Shown: positions 22,160-35,600, counted from the first letter of the stretch. The stretch is DNA of 64,000 nt from Aquilaria yunnanensis (GCA_039654915.1 CM077593.1:112455413-112519412); one strand, 5' to 3'. The notes: generated by a model from the letters alone, not told the origin. Numbers and translations: made by a program.

Positions 22160-25100
22160 AACTTTTGATGCAGGAAATCAACAATTTACTTTTTGATGCA
22201 GGGAACTCACAATTTTTATTTAACCTTCAAAGTGAAAAGGGCTGTTTCAAGTCGTTAATATCTCACAGCACTCATGAAGCCTATTTTCTAAAGAAGATAC
22301 CATTGTCCTTGTCTTAGGTGCATGTTAATGAATTGCTGCTTTGAATTCCGGAAGTACAAATGGTCTATACTATCTTAAGCTCAATAACTAAATGATTACG
22401 ATACTCAGATAAGCATAATACAATTAAATTCTCAACAAATATATTGCATATGTCGGACATATTTCCAACTGATCGACACTAAGTTATTAAGTGTTGTTGA
22501 ATACATGGAAGCGCTGCCATTTGAAGACCAAAAATGGGTTTCATATTACATTAAAGCATCCAAATTTAGAACCAATTACTAGTGAATAAAGACTCATAAC
22601 TCAGATATAAGGAAATGAGTTCTCTTAGTTTAGAATCTAAAAGATTATGATATGAACTAACAATATGATACGTTCACCACCTACATGATCTTTTACTCCC
22701 TCCCAATGAGTTGCTTAGAGCCATACTCCCTGTTCCTTTGCACAGATGTCTTGAAAGGTTACAGGGTTAAACACTCTTTCATACTCAGATACTGCAACTG
22801 TGGAAAACCTGCAATAGTTAATGATGGTCCATTCTTTAACTGCAAATGAGCTCCTAAAAAAACACTTACCCACTACAGTGTCTATAAATTTTGTTTCGTA
22901 GGATCAGGTTTTTTATCCAATGACCAGCCCCAAGGCTTAAAATTGTTACATAGTTTGTAATGTACAAGGGTTATAAGTAATACATAATGAAAATATATGA
23001 AAAAAAATTCACATATTTTCTCTTCCACTATTGTTTCATAAAACAGCTAGATTCAGAAATATTCCCCAAAATATATCATATTCAAAAACAAAATAAACTT
23101 TACAAATGAAGATGAAAGCAAACCAGACTTAACATGTAAACAAAAGAAACCTAAAGGGAAGTTGCCTTAGGAAAGAAACTATTTTCCTGATAAATCCCAG
23201 GGCTAACAAAATCAAGCTAGTACCAAGAGTAAAAGTTGCCTTCAATATAATCCAAAAAAAAAAGGAGATGTCAAAATAGAAACATAAAAAGTAATGCTTT
23301 CCGAGCTAAAGGAGAAATATAAGGGCAGAAACCTAAGCGCACAAACACCACTTATAAAATTGTTAACACTTCCTAATTGAATGAAAATTTTGTGTGCCGG
23401 TTATGCATATCTTCTCAAGGTCAAATATATGTAGCACTACGCTTGACTATAATAAACATCCTTAGACTAAGTTGGGAAATGACAGTTCCCCTAGTCATCA
23501 CTGACATTTAAGTCAGACTTATATGAACAACAACATACTGACAATACTACACAAGCCTTAGAAAAGAGGGTGCCAGCATCAACTGAACGTCACAAAAGGC
23601 AAACAAAATAGAGAAGTGCACAACTTAGACCAAAGGAATTTGCAGAATTTCATAGTTATGCCCTAACATGAAAACACACACTTATAGATAAAATATAACC
23701 TAGAGATAGATGTTTGTCTCATATTGGCTCTTCAGAACGTATTCATTTTAGACAGAGGCCAATGATGGAATATAAGCTATAACGGTATCCTCTATAAATG
23801 GTCCATAATGCAGAAATAGACCACAAAGTATAATATCTAAAATCTTAAAGGCAACACCTAAAAGTGAATATCTATATCATCATCATAGGTAACAGATCAA
23901 TGACAAAGCTATTTAAAAGTACCAATGTGTAGACATAAGCAATTGTTGTGACTACAGGACCCAAAGCAGTGTTGCCTTCAAGGAAAGAGCACAACTGATT
24001 CACACTAAACCCAATGAGCAATAGGGCAATAGCTTCCTACTACAACCAGAACAATTTTATGAACAGTGTAATATTGTTTAAGCTATATTTTGTCTTAATT
24101 TTTTTTATTTTTAATCAACTTCCTTTTGCAAGCTTGATCAGGCCATCTAGACAGGAAATATAATAGAAAAAAGGTGCACAGACCTGAATTATGGAAAACC
24201 TGCGTCTCATTATTTTCAATAAAATAGCAATTACAAAGACCTATATGATCAGATTAGAAAAAAGAAAATTTAACCAAGAGTAAAAATTAAACATTTAGTA
24301 ATTATTATAAACTGTCAAGGGGTAGCTATACCCTACAAATAAGAGGTTTGAATATGGGTAAACAGAAGTAATCAAACACATACAACTTTGAATATGCATG
24401 ATATTCAACCTTTATGTCTAGGATAAGTTATAAAGCAGCATAAGCATCGAGAAAGCAGAAACCTTAAATTGATATAGTTCTCTCAAATTCTTTTGAGAAT
24501 TGGCAAAACAAAACACGCACAAAAGATACAACCCTTAGCCTTAAGGCTAACAACCCCATGACAGAAACACACAAATCAAAAAGGAATAAAATAATAGGCA
24601 CCTAGTGTAGTAAAATAATGTTTACGGCCATAAGAAATGAGAAAAGAGCACCAGCAAACAACAATGAAGACTCGGGAGATAGAAGAAAAGATGCTGACAA
24701 CTTCACTATCCAACAGTAATAGAGAAAACAACAAAATTAAAATAGAAAAGCAATTTTGATGATTTTATGTTTAGTTAAGAATTAATCAGCACCATCAAAA
24801 TTAACCACAAATAGCTAAAAATTAGAAATATGTCATCTGCTTGATACTCATAAAATGGTAGTGAATAACAAAAATCATAACCAGATCAAGTGATAGAAAA
24901 TACACAAGCCATTTGGTAAAAGTGCTGTACACTCATAAAATGATTTTTTCTTGTGTTCCTCTTTTAGAATCACACAGACAATCGCATACATCTCATTCAT
25001 TTGGTGTAGTAAAAATGATTCCATATAAAAATCTGAAAAAGCTAGTAGGCAAAACATAAATAAACAAAAAAGAAAAAATAAGCAATGAACCTAGTTATGC

Positions 25101-25560
25101 AGCATAGGTTTGCCAGATCCCAAAGAGAACAGTTGTGAATGCCAATGGTTCTCAAAGCCATTAAGACACAAACGACCACACAATCCCAAGAAAACATTTG
25201 GTTTATATCCGGGACCTATAGAGAGCAATTCAACTTGGATTATTACGTGATTGTTTTGAACTGTGCACAAATAACTCAAACATCTATGTGACAATCTTGA
25301 GCATATTAGATAACAAATAAACAAACAGCTACAAGATCTTACGTATGATCGCACTTAATTGAACATGCACAAATAAGACATTGATTAACATCGAGAGATT
25401 TCTTGATACCCATGAATATGATTAAAGAATAAAGCAATGGGGGAGAGAAAAGAAACAACCTTGGAAGGGAAAAGAAAATTGGCCTTGTCGATTGGAGGAG
25501 CATATGAGCAAAGAACAAATTCAGCCAACAATCAACCATTGAAATCCAGTCCGAGCTGAC
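22160..25560. other. Gene-poor interval; one possible terminal exon on the minus strand
   Basis: I recognise no family here. The only exon-like segment is at about 22807-22714 (minus): an acceptor-like TTGCAGG is followed by FSTVAVSEYERVFNPVTFQD and a stop after GVWL. No upstream exon could be linked to it. The rest is AT-rich without repeats that I could define, and 25091-25560 is probably the 3' flank of the S17 gene. Confidence 0.35.
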
Positions 25561-25561
25561 C

Positions 25562-25961
25562 TCAAGAAATCAAAAAAACAGGCGCTTCAGAATTAGAAAT
25601 CAAACCATCAACAGATAAAGGCACATAAATCCGAGTTTTCTTAAGAATTTCAATAATAACCCAGTGCTTGTGCTTGCTAAACGGCCTCGATGGCTCCAAT
25701 CTGACATGAAAAATGAAATCAAATCATGGTAAGATGACCCTCATCATTGAAGCATTTGAAGAGAAAAAGAATTGAGGCACTAAGGTCACTCACCCGGTTG
25801 CCAACATTGCAGGACTTTGGCTCGTCGTGAGCCATCAAGTTGGATGTGCGTTTGATGTAGCACTTGTAGAGCTTGTTGCGGAAAAAGCGTTCCATAGCCA
25901 CAGTCACTGACTTCTGCATCTTATTGGAAATCACCATCCCCACCAGTGACTTTATCGCCAA
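25562..25961 (-). pseudogene. Organellar-type small-subunit ribosomal protein S17 (uS17), two exons, start and splice site altered
   Basis: Exon 1 (25961 to about 25794) encodes KSLVGMVISNKMQKSVTVAM, then LYKCYIKRTSNLMAHDE and CNVGNR. Exon 2 (25700-25562) encodes [20 protein letters not shown], then KTRIYVP. This is the uS17 fold with the GMVxSNKMQKSVxV and RTSxxMAHDE signatures of the nuclear-encoded, bacterial-type S17 of plant organelles (about 105 residues). uS17 binds 16S-type rRNA early in small-subunit assembly. Two defects are visible. The expected first codon is TTG, with an in-frame stop shortly upstream; the next ATG is eight codons later and removes the first beta strand residues. 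The intron also cannot be removed by a canonical GT-AG splice in frame: CGG/GTGAGT with GTCAG/ATT shifts to an early stop, while the in-frame join needs GTGAG/ATTGG. It may be a decaying duplicate or use unusual signals. Confidence 0.75.
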
Positions 25962-27639
25962 TCTTGATCAATCATCTTCCTCGTTTTCTCACCTTAAGTG
26001 GCTTGGTCAAGCCCTCGACACAACCAGAGGCAGGAAGGAGGCGGAGACAGGAAAGCAGGTTGAAGAGATGACAGAGGAGAAGAGATTGGAAAAAAAAAAA
26101 GAAAAAGGGAACATAAAGATGAAGAAGTTGACCAAGCTAAAAAGGAAACGACTTCATTTCGGAATCAAATCAAGCGGATTTCGGGCTGAGAAAATAATTC
26201 CTTTCCTTTTCGTTTCTTTGAATTTGAACTTCATTCGCGTTTTGTGCAATGAAAAAGTAAAGAGATTTGCACGGGGTAATTTTGGAATTTTGATATAAAA
26301 AAATGTAAAATTCTTTTTGCCATGTGTTACTTTCATACCACATTTGTTAAGTGAAAAGTCATATATACCCTTAAGTGTATCCTGCTTTTATAATATATAT
26401 AAGATTAATTGATTCGAGTTTTATGGGTATAATTTAACGAGCTCCATAACAAAATAAACTCTTCAGAAACAAAACTTAAGTTTATTAAAATAAAGGAATG
26501 AAGGAAAACTTTTATGTTTAGTGTAATTTTTAATTGTTTGTAAATTTTGTAAAAAGTTTAGGTTAGTAGGGGTGACAGGTGAGTAATATGGTTATAAACG
26601 AAAAAACTGAATAATCATTTGTTTTGGCTTTCAGTTATCAAAATGAGATGAATTACCAATTTTCGGTTATCAATATGCCTCTAATCCTACTCTGACCTCC
26701 ACACCATACTATACTGCACAGGTAGTTGGCACAACGAGCTCACCCAACTTCAATCAAGTGTGACACGTCTCCGCGGTGATTAACTCTAATCTCATGTCGG
26801 TCTACTTCCACGTGGACAGTTTTAGGCATGGGGTTATTATAAGGTGCAAGGTCTTGGGCTTTATGAATTCAGATTTAAGGGGCTGCACCTTTGGGTGCAA
26901 TATGATCACTGTCTGTGTCTTCACCGAGAGAATGATTAGCTAAGCAATTGCTTGCTCAGATCAATCTACTAACCATCCATTTATATAAGACCTTAACCGA
27001 GCCTATACAGTGGATGGCTGAGCAGGTTTTTATCCGCGGTCATGCTTTGACTAGGCTTTGTTGGATCTTGGATACGCTAATTCAGCCGGGCAAAATGCAT
27101 GCCTCTGGCCATGATTCATGAGAATTTGTTATCTGATTTATTAATAAATTATTTTGATTGACTCTGGTTACACTTTGGCAACTTTAATGAATCATGTTCT
27201 AGTAAAATTGTTAATATGTTTAGTGAACCTTTCTTAATCGATAAAAGGAAATTTCGGCGTGTATTTTTTTTTATCCCAATTACAACGTTTTTCATTTTTC
27301 TTTGTCTTTTAAGGAATGAGTGCTTTACTTTTACTTAATATTTCAACTCTCAATGATGACATAGATCGTGGATGTGGGGATGTGTCCCAATGTTGCATAA
27401 AGTACTCATTGGTAAATAAGATAAAAACTGACCCTATTGTAGAATAAAGATTTAGAACCACTCCTATTATGGAAAAAGCTCTTAATGATAAAGCAATCGG
27501 TTTGTTTAGGACCTGATGGTTCCTACTCCTAGTCAGTGTTTCAAGTTTTATGGCTGCTTCTCTCCTCTGTATGAAGAGCTCAGAGCTATTTCTAAAGTGA
27601 TTTATTTGGCTTTAACTAACTAGTGGAAGGTTGTTATTG
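25962..27639. other. Upstream flank of S17 and gene-free sequence
   Basis: 25962-26300 is the 5' flank of S17; its lysine-rich plus-strand frame (25873-26298) is antisense and not a gene. 26565-26680 begins TAGGGGTGACAGG and has AACTGAAT/TTCGGTTA words, so it is probably another broken copy of the 14695 MITE family. 26690-27130 has higher GC and a G-box-like CCACGTGG near 26809 but no recognisable gene. Confidence 0.4.
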
Positions 27640-28341
27640 TGCTAATCGATTGTACTAGTCACAGTAATCACCCCACTTATTATGTTAACAAAAATTATAT
27701 TTTGTCATCTATTTTACATTGCTCTGTTTTAACTAATGATTTTAGGTATAAGCTTCGCATTTATTTTATCATGTTTTATAATAAAGTAAATTATATTTAT
27801 TATTGTCACTTATGTGACTTTTTATTTTTATTTTTATGAGTATAACTTTCCTATAAATGAATATTATGAGATATTTATATGTTTATTATATTTTTTTAAT
27901 TAATGTTAGGTTTATAATATTTTCAATAAGATTTTTTTCTGCTTGATCTCTATGTAATATAAATTGTATAAATTGTCTTTATGTTTTATGAATGGCAGAC
28001 ATCTTGCTGCTTATTAGGTATTTGTGCTTACCCCACATTTTTCACTCGTGCAAATAGCATGAAATATAAAGTTAGCTAGTTGAAGAGTGACTACAAGAGC
28101 TCAAGATTTGGGATAGCATTAAAGTGAGATATAATAGACACTGTTAAGTTAGAGGTATTATGTATGATATTTTCAATTGTAGTTACCCTGCCACTCGATG
28201 CCAAAGATAAATAATAAGTTTGGATTATAAATTATGGTCTTTTAATTTTGTTTGGAATATTTGTGGCCTTGTATGTTCGAGGAAATTTTATTTTTTCAAG
28301 TATGCGGTGTGTCATTATCCTGAAACTTTTGGGGTGTGACA
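27640..28341 (+). mobile_element. Displaced end of a Ty3 LTR, inverted relative to the rest of its element
   Basis: Reverse-complemented, this segment starts TGTCACACCCC at 28341 and matches 32699-33395 for about 700 bp (for example AATCCAAACTTATTATTTATC and the TATATCTCACTTTAATGCTAT block). It is followed at 28342-28346 by TGATT, the complement of the AATCA target duplication at 35910-35914. It is therefore the distal part of the second LTR of the element at 29465-35909, carried away by an inversion. Confidence 0.75.
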
Positions 28342-29464
28342 TGATTCACCCTATAAATAAATCTTAACAAATTAACATAAATAAATAAAAGCAATAGCTA
28401 AGTGGGTTGTTGTCCAATTAGAGTGCAGACTAGTTGGATTAGGCATGGTTAATTGTAAGCAAGAAATGGTGAACTAATCAAATGATTACACTATTCCTCA
28501 ATTAATTATGTTCTTCTTTCCCCTACAGAGATAATAGTACTTTGTGTAAATTGATCAGAGTACAAAAGTACCAACATATTTGAGTAGAGGTCATGACCAT
28601 GGAATGGACGGCTGTAAAAGAACCAACTCAATAAACGACATAACTTGTATGTCCAATATACTCTGCAGTCTGTTCCTTGGTCAACTCTTGGAACCCAACA
28701 TCACAAGGCACAACAGTCCCTCGATCCATAAAGCTTTGAAAGGACCACTTGCATAAAACCACCACCAGCAGTGGCGGAACCAGGATTTTTGGTTTGGGGG
28801 GACAAGCCTGGAGGAGAGTCGGTGGAGCCCGGAGGAGAGAGACGATGTCGCGGTTAGGTAAAGCTGTAAATTGGGACTAATTCACACTAATTCAAAGCTC
28901 AAGGAGCAAATCGTACGATTTGGAAACGTTTGAGGACTGATAGTGCATTTAGGCCATATTAGAATATCCCCTTAATATAGAGGGAATAACTACTCACTGG
29001 GTCCCTACTTTCTTCAGTACCTACCTTATTGCCCCCCATCTTTATATTTGTCCACAATATTTTTTTTGGGGGGGGGGGGGGGGGGGAATGCACACACAAT
29101 CCTTAAATTTTGACAAAATCACCAAATTACTACCCCATATTTACATTTTTTCTAAATTCTCGGGAGAGCAACTGCCCCCTCCCAGCATAACGTAGCTCCG
29201 CCGTTGACCACCAGAATGTGGTTCCTAAGTCCTAAACGATGTCACACCATGCCTTTCATCACCCTTACATTGGTTGTCAGTAATTGAGACTGTAGCGGCC
29301 GGAGTCAGGACCAGAGGAGAGGTGCTTGAAGCAACGATTAAGACAGGCACCCAAACTGCAAGACATGGTTTGTGGGTGTTGGGAACAAACATCCTTAGCC
29401 CTACCTTGAGGCACTTAAGAAACTTGAGAATGAGTTCATGTATTTTGTCAAGAAGCTTTTTTAC
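28342..29464 (-). other. Inverted segment of RLK-cluster upstream flank
   Basis: The minus strand of 28342-28560 matches 41840-42065, the spacer between the two large receptor-kinase copies (TCACCATTTCTTGCTTACAA and neighbours), so this is the upstream flank of the relic copy at 35910-36400 in reversed orientation. A 438-bp hAT MITE interrupts it (28769-29206). The parts at 28560-28768 and 29207-29464 include short open segments, such as VPCDVGFQELTKEQTAEYIG on the minus strand, that I could not assign to a family. Confidence 0.65.
28769..29206. mobile_element. hAT-type MITE, 438 bp, exact 8-bp target duplication
   Basis: The termini are CAGTGGCGGAACCAG and CTCCGCCGTTG, inverted repeats of the CAGNGGCGGA type known from Tip100-like hAT elements. 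ACCACCAG flanks both sides (28761-28768 and 29207-29214). The interior has a poly-G run of about 18 near 29068-29087 and no coding region. Confidence 0.88.
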
Positions 29465-30238
29465 CAGTTTTTAACTATAGGAACTCAATTCACTATCCTC
29501 CAAACACTAGGGACCAACATCGTTAGTAACCCAATTTTTTACCACATCATGAAATCTTCATCTTCTCTGTTGACAACCTCCTGTAACATGCGATTCTCTC
29601 CAATACCAAGCCAAAATTTTAACAATCTTGTTCTTAGTTCATTCTAAACAATTCCAATAATCAATTATCTCTTATAATCTCTAAAACATATTAAAATTCT
29701 ACACATAATAATTTTATTTATTCTTGAATTTACACGAATATCTTTGATATAGATATACAAGAGGATACTAAATTAGAACTCACAAAACTTATCTTTTTGA
29801 AAAAGAAAATCCTAAACTTGATCTTCAATTCTTGCTTCTTTTCCTTACTGAAAAAAACCACAACGGCGTAATTGTAGAAAACTAAACCTTATTTTTTTCG
29901 ACAATTATATATATATATAGAGAGAGAGAGAGAAGTTCACTCTCTCCTATTGTATTTTGAACTCTTTCACTCTTTTTTTTTCCTCCATTTTTTTTCCACT
30001 CATGTTCTCCTGTTATATTTTTGTTTTCCTGTACTTTTGTTTTTATTTCTTCTGGATTCTTCCACCCCAGGTCCCTTCACTATATTTTATCTTTTAGATT
30101 TTTTTTCCTTTTTATTTTTTCTTCTTTTTTCCACCCTTTCATAACCGGTCAACTTCAATGCTTTTTTTTTTTTTTTACTTTGTGCTTATACAATTAACCT
30201 AAACAAATTATAATTGATAAAATTTTGGAGTTGTTACA
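29465..30238 (-). repeat. 3' LTR (proximal part only)
   Basis: It matches 34220-34527 plus 35434-35909 of the 5' LTR, without the 906-bp insertion, so it serves as an empty site for that insertion. It stops abruptly at about 29464/29465, the inversion junction. It contains a (TA)n(GA)n microsatellite at 29905-29933. Confidence 0.82.
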
Positions 30239-30540
30239 TCTTTTTCCCCTTAAATAAGTTTCGTCCTCAAAACTTATCTTTGGTATTTTGAATATGTCCC
30301 TTACTTAGGTTTATACACAACTAAAATTTTGGGTCATTACATCCTTCCCCCCTCGAAACTTACATCATCAACTCTGAATATTATGTGCTTCCCATGCATC
30401 TCATACTCATGTTCTCAAATCCAATCACTTATTTCCTTACAAACACCTTCATACACACACACAAGGTCCATACTTTAATCCTAGAAATCACTTTATCTTA
30501 TAGTTGCAACATGTTAGTTTAGTAATCATTTGGTTTTGCA

Positions 30541-32256
30541 TAAGGATGACAACGGGGCGGATCGGGCGCGGATACCCCATATCCGTCATCCGCGCCCGCG
30601 GTTTTTTTCATACCCGCCAGCTCACGGATATCCTCTAGCGGGTAGAAAATAGCATCCGCGCCCGCAACCCGCGGATAATCCAATCCGCGGGTAATCCGCG
30701 GTTTAGGCTAATTTTATACATTCCAATGCTGTTTTACAATCAAGGCAGAAAATAGACATCAGGGTCACATTGAATTACAAGTTTGTCCTAACGAAATCAA
30801 TATGTGCAAACATGAAAACACAAGCAGCCACCATTCAAATAACAGAACAAGCATCCAAAACACAAACAGATCTTCTATATACACAGCAGAAAAGAAGAAC
30901 ATATATTCCAATCAACAAGTAACAACCACAACTTACAAAGAGAAATTCAGTCAGATCATAACAAATCTGATCATACATAGTAACAACTCAAGCATATCAC
31001 ATAACAATAACTTCTCAATAGGGTAAGTTCAGTAAGTGTATTTGGTAATCCTTATTTATGCTTGCATAAGCACATCTAGATAACAATTTGTATTTGCTCC
31101 CAAAGGCACAACCGATGCCATATCCTCATTCCTCAAGCTTTGGTGGTGGGTACATCCCCCTACAAAATGAAAAAATCAAATTCCAAAAAGGGGCAGAACA
31201 TATGAAAACAAAAACAAAAATCCAGGAGAACGCATATATACACTAATGCATTTGTAGCTTAAGTCCCAATTGAAGTTCACTTGGGTTGTCAAATAAATAA
31301 TCTGAAGCCGCTAACTTAAGAAGGCATTAAAAAAGGGAAAACATTTGCTTGCGTGCCTTTTACAAGCCAAACCAAAAGAAATGTCCAGGCCATCAGCAAG
31401 AAAGAAAACAAAGCACCATGGGAATTAGCTAACTGATTGAATCACTTGACTTGGGTCATCATCCATCTAGGGGCTACAGACTAGGATAAAACTGTTAAAA
31501 AGAAAAAGTCCAAATCTGCCCCAACTAAGCACGAACAGGAAGTAAAAATAGACGGCAAAACAGGCATATAGATTAAATGAAAGAAGGAGAGACGAGTTAG
31601 GGAGGATACTTGACATCAGGCTCAGGCATTCAAGTAAAGAGAACAAAACAAAAAGCATAGGAACAGATAAGTTTGTGGATAGGCAATGAAAACAGGAAAC
31701 GATGACTAAAAGAACTTTCTTGGCTTTTGCGATTATACTAATTTGAAGTCTGATGATTCTACCTTGTGCGATCGATTGAGCAGCTATGCGCGATCAGGCG
31801 AGGCGAGAGCGAAGCGAAGGGCCGAATTGGCGAGGCGAGGCGAGACTACGAGTCTGCGAGACCCCAATTTCTGATTCTGGAAACCTAGCGCCGATGCCGA
31901 ATTGGCGAAGTCGTAAAACAGTGAAGCCGTGCGTGAAACATTGAAACTTAGCTCCTGTTGAACGTGTACGTAAAGGTGTAAATACCGAATTAACCATTTA
32001 GAATTAAGAGAAGTAACATTTATAGTAAGGGTAAAATTGAAGTTTCAATGTTTCATATCTAGGCGGGTTTTATGGGTATGCGGGCGCGGATTTATCCGCG
32101 ACGGATACCCCCTATCCGTCACCCGCCCGCACCCGCCAGACGGGTGAAATTTTCTACCCATGCCGCGCCCATCACGGGTATTTTCACCCGTTTACCCGTC
32201 CGTCACGGGTGGATATCTGCGGTTTACGGTTCTCGCCCGCTCCATTGCCATCCCTA
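30541..32256. mobile_element. Non-autonomous hAT element, 1716 bp, exact 8-bp target duplication
   Basis: The termini are TAAGGATGACAACGGGGCGG and, on the other strand, TAGGGATGGCAATGGAGCGG. GTTTTGCA flanks both sides (30533-30540 and 32257-32264). Subterminal blocks of about 170-200 bp at each end are very GC-rich and packed with GCGGGTA/CCCGC/ATCCGCGG words, the usual subterminal transposase-binding repeats of Ac/Tam3-like elements. The interior has no transposase and only short spurious frames. Confidence 0.92.
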
Positions 32257-32676
32257 GTTTTGCACCTAGCTTTTGTTGCGCTACTATGATATTTAGACCA
32301 CATATGTCAATTACCATGCCTCCTTAAAGACCTTAATATCTATGCTTTAATAAGTTCTGTCATGTACGGTCACTAAAAGACCCTCACCTTAAACCTCTGT
32401 TGTTAGTGTTTTCATTCTCCTGCAAAATCTTGAATTTGAATAGTCCTTTTAACTGAGTAAGAGGATATCCTAAATATTTGACATTTTTGGCCAATCTTGA
32501 AGAAAAACTAAATATTTGACCTTTTTGGCCGATCTTGAAGAAAAACTAAATTTTACCCATGGGAATTCTGCCTTCTTCTTTGTGATAAGGAATAGCTATG
32601 GTCATGTAAAACTATTATTCTAAGTGTTACAAAGTTTAGACATACAACCAAACCCAAGGCCTCATGAATTATTGAA

Positions 32677-32694
32677 CCTATTGCTCTGATACCA
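32677..32694 (-). other. tRNA-iMet primer-binding site of the Ty3 element
   Basis: The minus strand reads TGGTATCAGAGCAATAGG, the classic plant LTR-retrotransposon primer site complementary to the 3' end of initiator methionine tRNA. It lies four bases inside the TGACA end of the 5' LTR at 32699 and fixes the element's orientation. Confidence 0.92.
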
Positions 32695-32698
32695 TTTT

Positions 32699-35600
32699 TG
32701 TCATACCCAAAAATCCACCATAAGAGTTTTGGGACAAAGACACATTGTACATTCAAAGAAATAAATTTTTTTCCGAAGATGCAAGACTACAAATACTCCA
32801 AATAAAACCAAAAGGCTGTAACTTTTAATCCAAACTTGTTACTTATCTTTGACATTGAGTGACAGAGCAACTACAACTGAAAATCTCATACATAATATCT
32901 CTAACCTAAGAGTGTCCATTATATCTCACTTTAATGCTATCCTAAACCTTGAGTTTTTGTAGGCACTCCTCAACTAGCTAATTTTGTATTTCTTACTATT
33001 TGTGTGAGTGGACAAAGAGGGGTAAGGAAGAATGTCTAGTAAGTGGTGAGATGTCCACCATTCATAAAACATGAAAATAATTTATACAATATATATAACA
33101 TATAGATAAAGCAGAAAACAATCTTATTGAAAATATTATAAATCCACTATTAATTAAAAAAATATAATAAACATATAAATATGTCAGAATATTCATTTGT
33201 AGGAAATTCATACTCATAAAAATAAAAAAAAGTCACATAAGTGCTAGTAACAAATACAATTTAGTTTATCATAAAACATGACAAAATAAATGTGAAGTTT
33301 ATACATGAATCATTAGTTAAAATAGAGCAGTTTAAAACAAATAACAAAATATAATTTTTGTTAACATGGTTCGTAGCGTGATCATTGTGACTACACTTAA
33401 CTACTGTAGTGCGTCATGTTATAATAACTACATTTAACCGCCGTCATACGTTATAGACAAACTAAGAATCGTCATTGGTGGAGCGCCAAGAAGGGCTAAT
33501 TCTGAACAGTGTACTGTGAAACATAATAGAATAGAATACTCTACGTGAAGGATCCAAAACTATACATCCCTAATAATTCGGGCACATAACCAACACCTAC
33601 TAAAACAAAGTGAAAATATATATTCATGAATTTTCAGAATCCAAAGGTCCATAAAAATTAGAAAATCATATTGTCATAATAACATAAGTAAAACATGCTT
33701 GATCCCATAATCATTAAAACACAAATTATGTACTTAGAAACATACATAATACATATGTAATTATTTCTAATATATTTAAATGACCAAACTTCATAATAAA
33801 CTTTCAAATAATAAAGGTTAAATTAAGAGAAGAAGTCTAAAGATCCCATTATTCATATTTTAAAACCAAAGTTTCAAAGAACTAGAATTCAATGTGAATT
33901 CAATACTTTAAAAATCAATAAATCAGATAACAAAATAATAATTTAAGTTTAGAATGATAGATGGCTACTTACCTCAAATTATAACTTTCCAACTCCTAAA
34001 ACAATGGTTTAGTCACCTAAAATAATTGTGCAAAGGTTTATGTCAAAATTCAACTAATTTAAGAAATAACCCAAAATTATTCTCTGCAAGTGGCTTAAAC
34101 AAATATTTCTAAAACATAAGGACTCTCTAAATCTGTGTTCAAAGCCCAGGGTCAATACTATCAACAACCCGAATCTTTGTTTCAGCCCTAAACTTGTAGT
34201 GACCAAATTGTAACATTTGTAACTATAGGAACTCAATTCACTAACCTCCAAACACTAGGGACAACATCGTTATTAACCCAATTTTTAACCACATCACGAA
34301 GTCTTCGTCTCCTCCATTCGCAACCTCTGTAACAAGTGATTCTCCCCAATGTCAAGCCAAAACTTTAACAATCTTGTTCTTAGTTCATTCTAAACAATTC
34401 TACTAACCAGTTATCTTTTCCAATCTCTAAAACCTATTAAAATTTTACACAGAATAATTTTTATTTCTTCTGGAATTTACATGAACATTGTTGACATAGA
34501 TATACAAGAGGATACTAAATTAGAACTATAGTGTTAAATACCGTGGTATACTATGGTATACTGCACAATATACCGTTTATCACCGGTATGCAGAACAAAT
34601 GTTTTCATGTTTTGTTATTTTACCGCGCATTATACCGCCGTATACTGTATACTGCTTACTTTTTATATACATTTTGTCAAAAAACTGTGATATACCACAA
34701 ATACCACGTGGTACGTATTACAGTATTTTATTTTGTGCAGCTATTTTTTTATTTTACATCAAAATATCATAAGTATATAACATATTAAAATATAAATAAT
34801 ACACATCATAAAATAAACATTTACTTTTATTTTTTTTGTTATTTTTCTTAATTAATATAAAAATTTAATAAATGATAATAGCTTAAAGGTTCATGTGGTG
34901 TTGAACAATATCCCCTAATTGGATTTCTGGTGCATGCTACCTCAACTAAATATTATTCTCATTTACAGAATTTCTTGATTTAGAACTAAAATTCTATAAC
35001 AAGAGATGAATATGTTATTTTTATAGAACAAGCTAGAAAAGAAGCGTCATACTTTAAGCCACTTAAGAACTCAATGTGATATTAGAAAATGTACTGTTAT
35101 TATTAAAGTATTATTATTTTTTCTTATATTGATAAATTAATTTTTTTAGTATTATTTATTTTGCTCTATATCTAACATTTTTTTTATTTTTTGTAGTAAA
35201 AAAATATCTTCTATCATATATATTTTTATTTATATTTGATAAATTATTATGAGAAAAATTAGAATACATATAGAATGTGTAAAATAAATTATTAAAAAAA
35301 TTAAGTCATTTTAAAATAATATTATAACATTTTTTTTATGAAAACGATAACGGTATTCAGCATGGTATACCATGTGATACACCTAAAAAATTTGAAGTGC
35401 GATATACCTAGCGAGAACGATATTTAACATATTAATTAGAACTCACAAAACTTATTTTTTTGAAAAAGAAAATCTTAAACTTGGTCTTCATCTTCAATCC
35501 TTACTCCTTTTCCTTGCTTAAAAAGAACCACAATGACTTAATAGTAAAAAGCTAAACCCTATTTTTTTTTGCACAATGGTATATATATAGGTTAACTCTC

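Noticed and set aside
25873..26298. Lysine/glutamate-rich plus-strand open frame over the S17 start region
   Set aside because: Antisense to S17 exon 1 and then purine-rich leader; no gene-like features.
29068..29087. Long G homopolymer, with others at 4990-5002 and a C run at 50920-50930
   Set aside because: Considered as G-quadruplex elements; uninterrupted homopolymers inside MITEs are more likely slippage or assembly artefacts.
29274..29474. 66-codon plus-strand open frame and a lysine-rich alternative frame (ALKKLENEFMYFVKK)
   Set aside because: Looked exon-like but has stops, no splice partners and no recognisable family; left as unassigned flank sequence.
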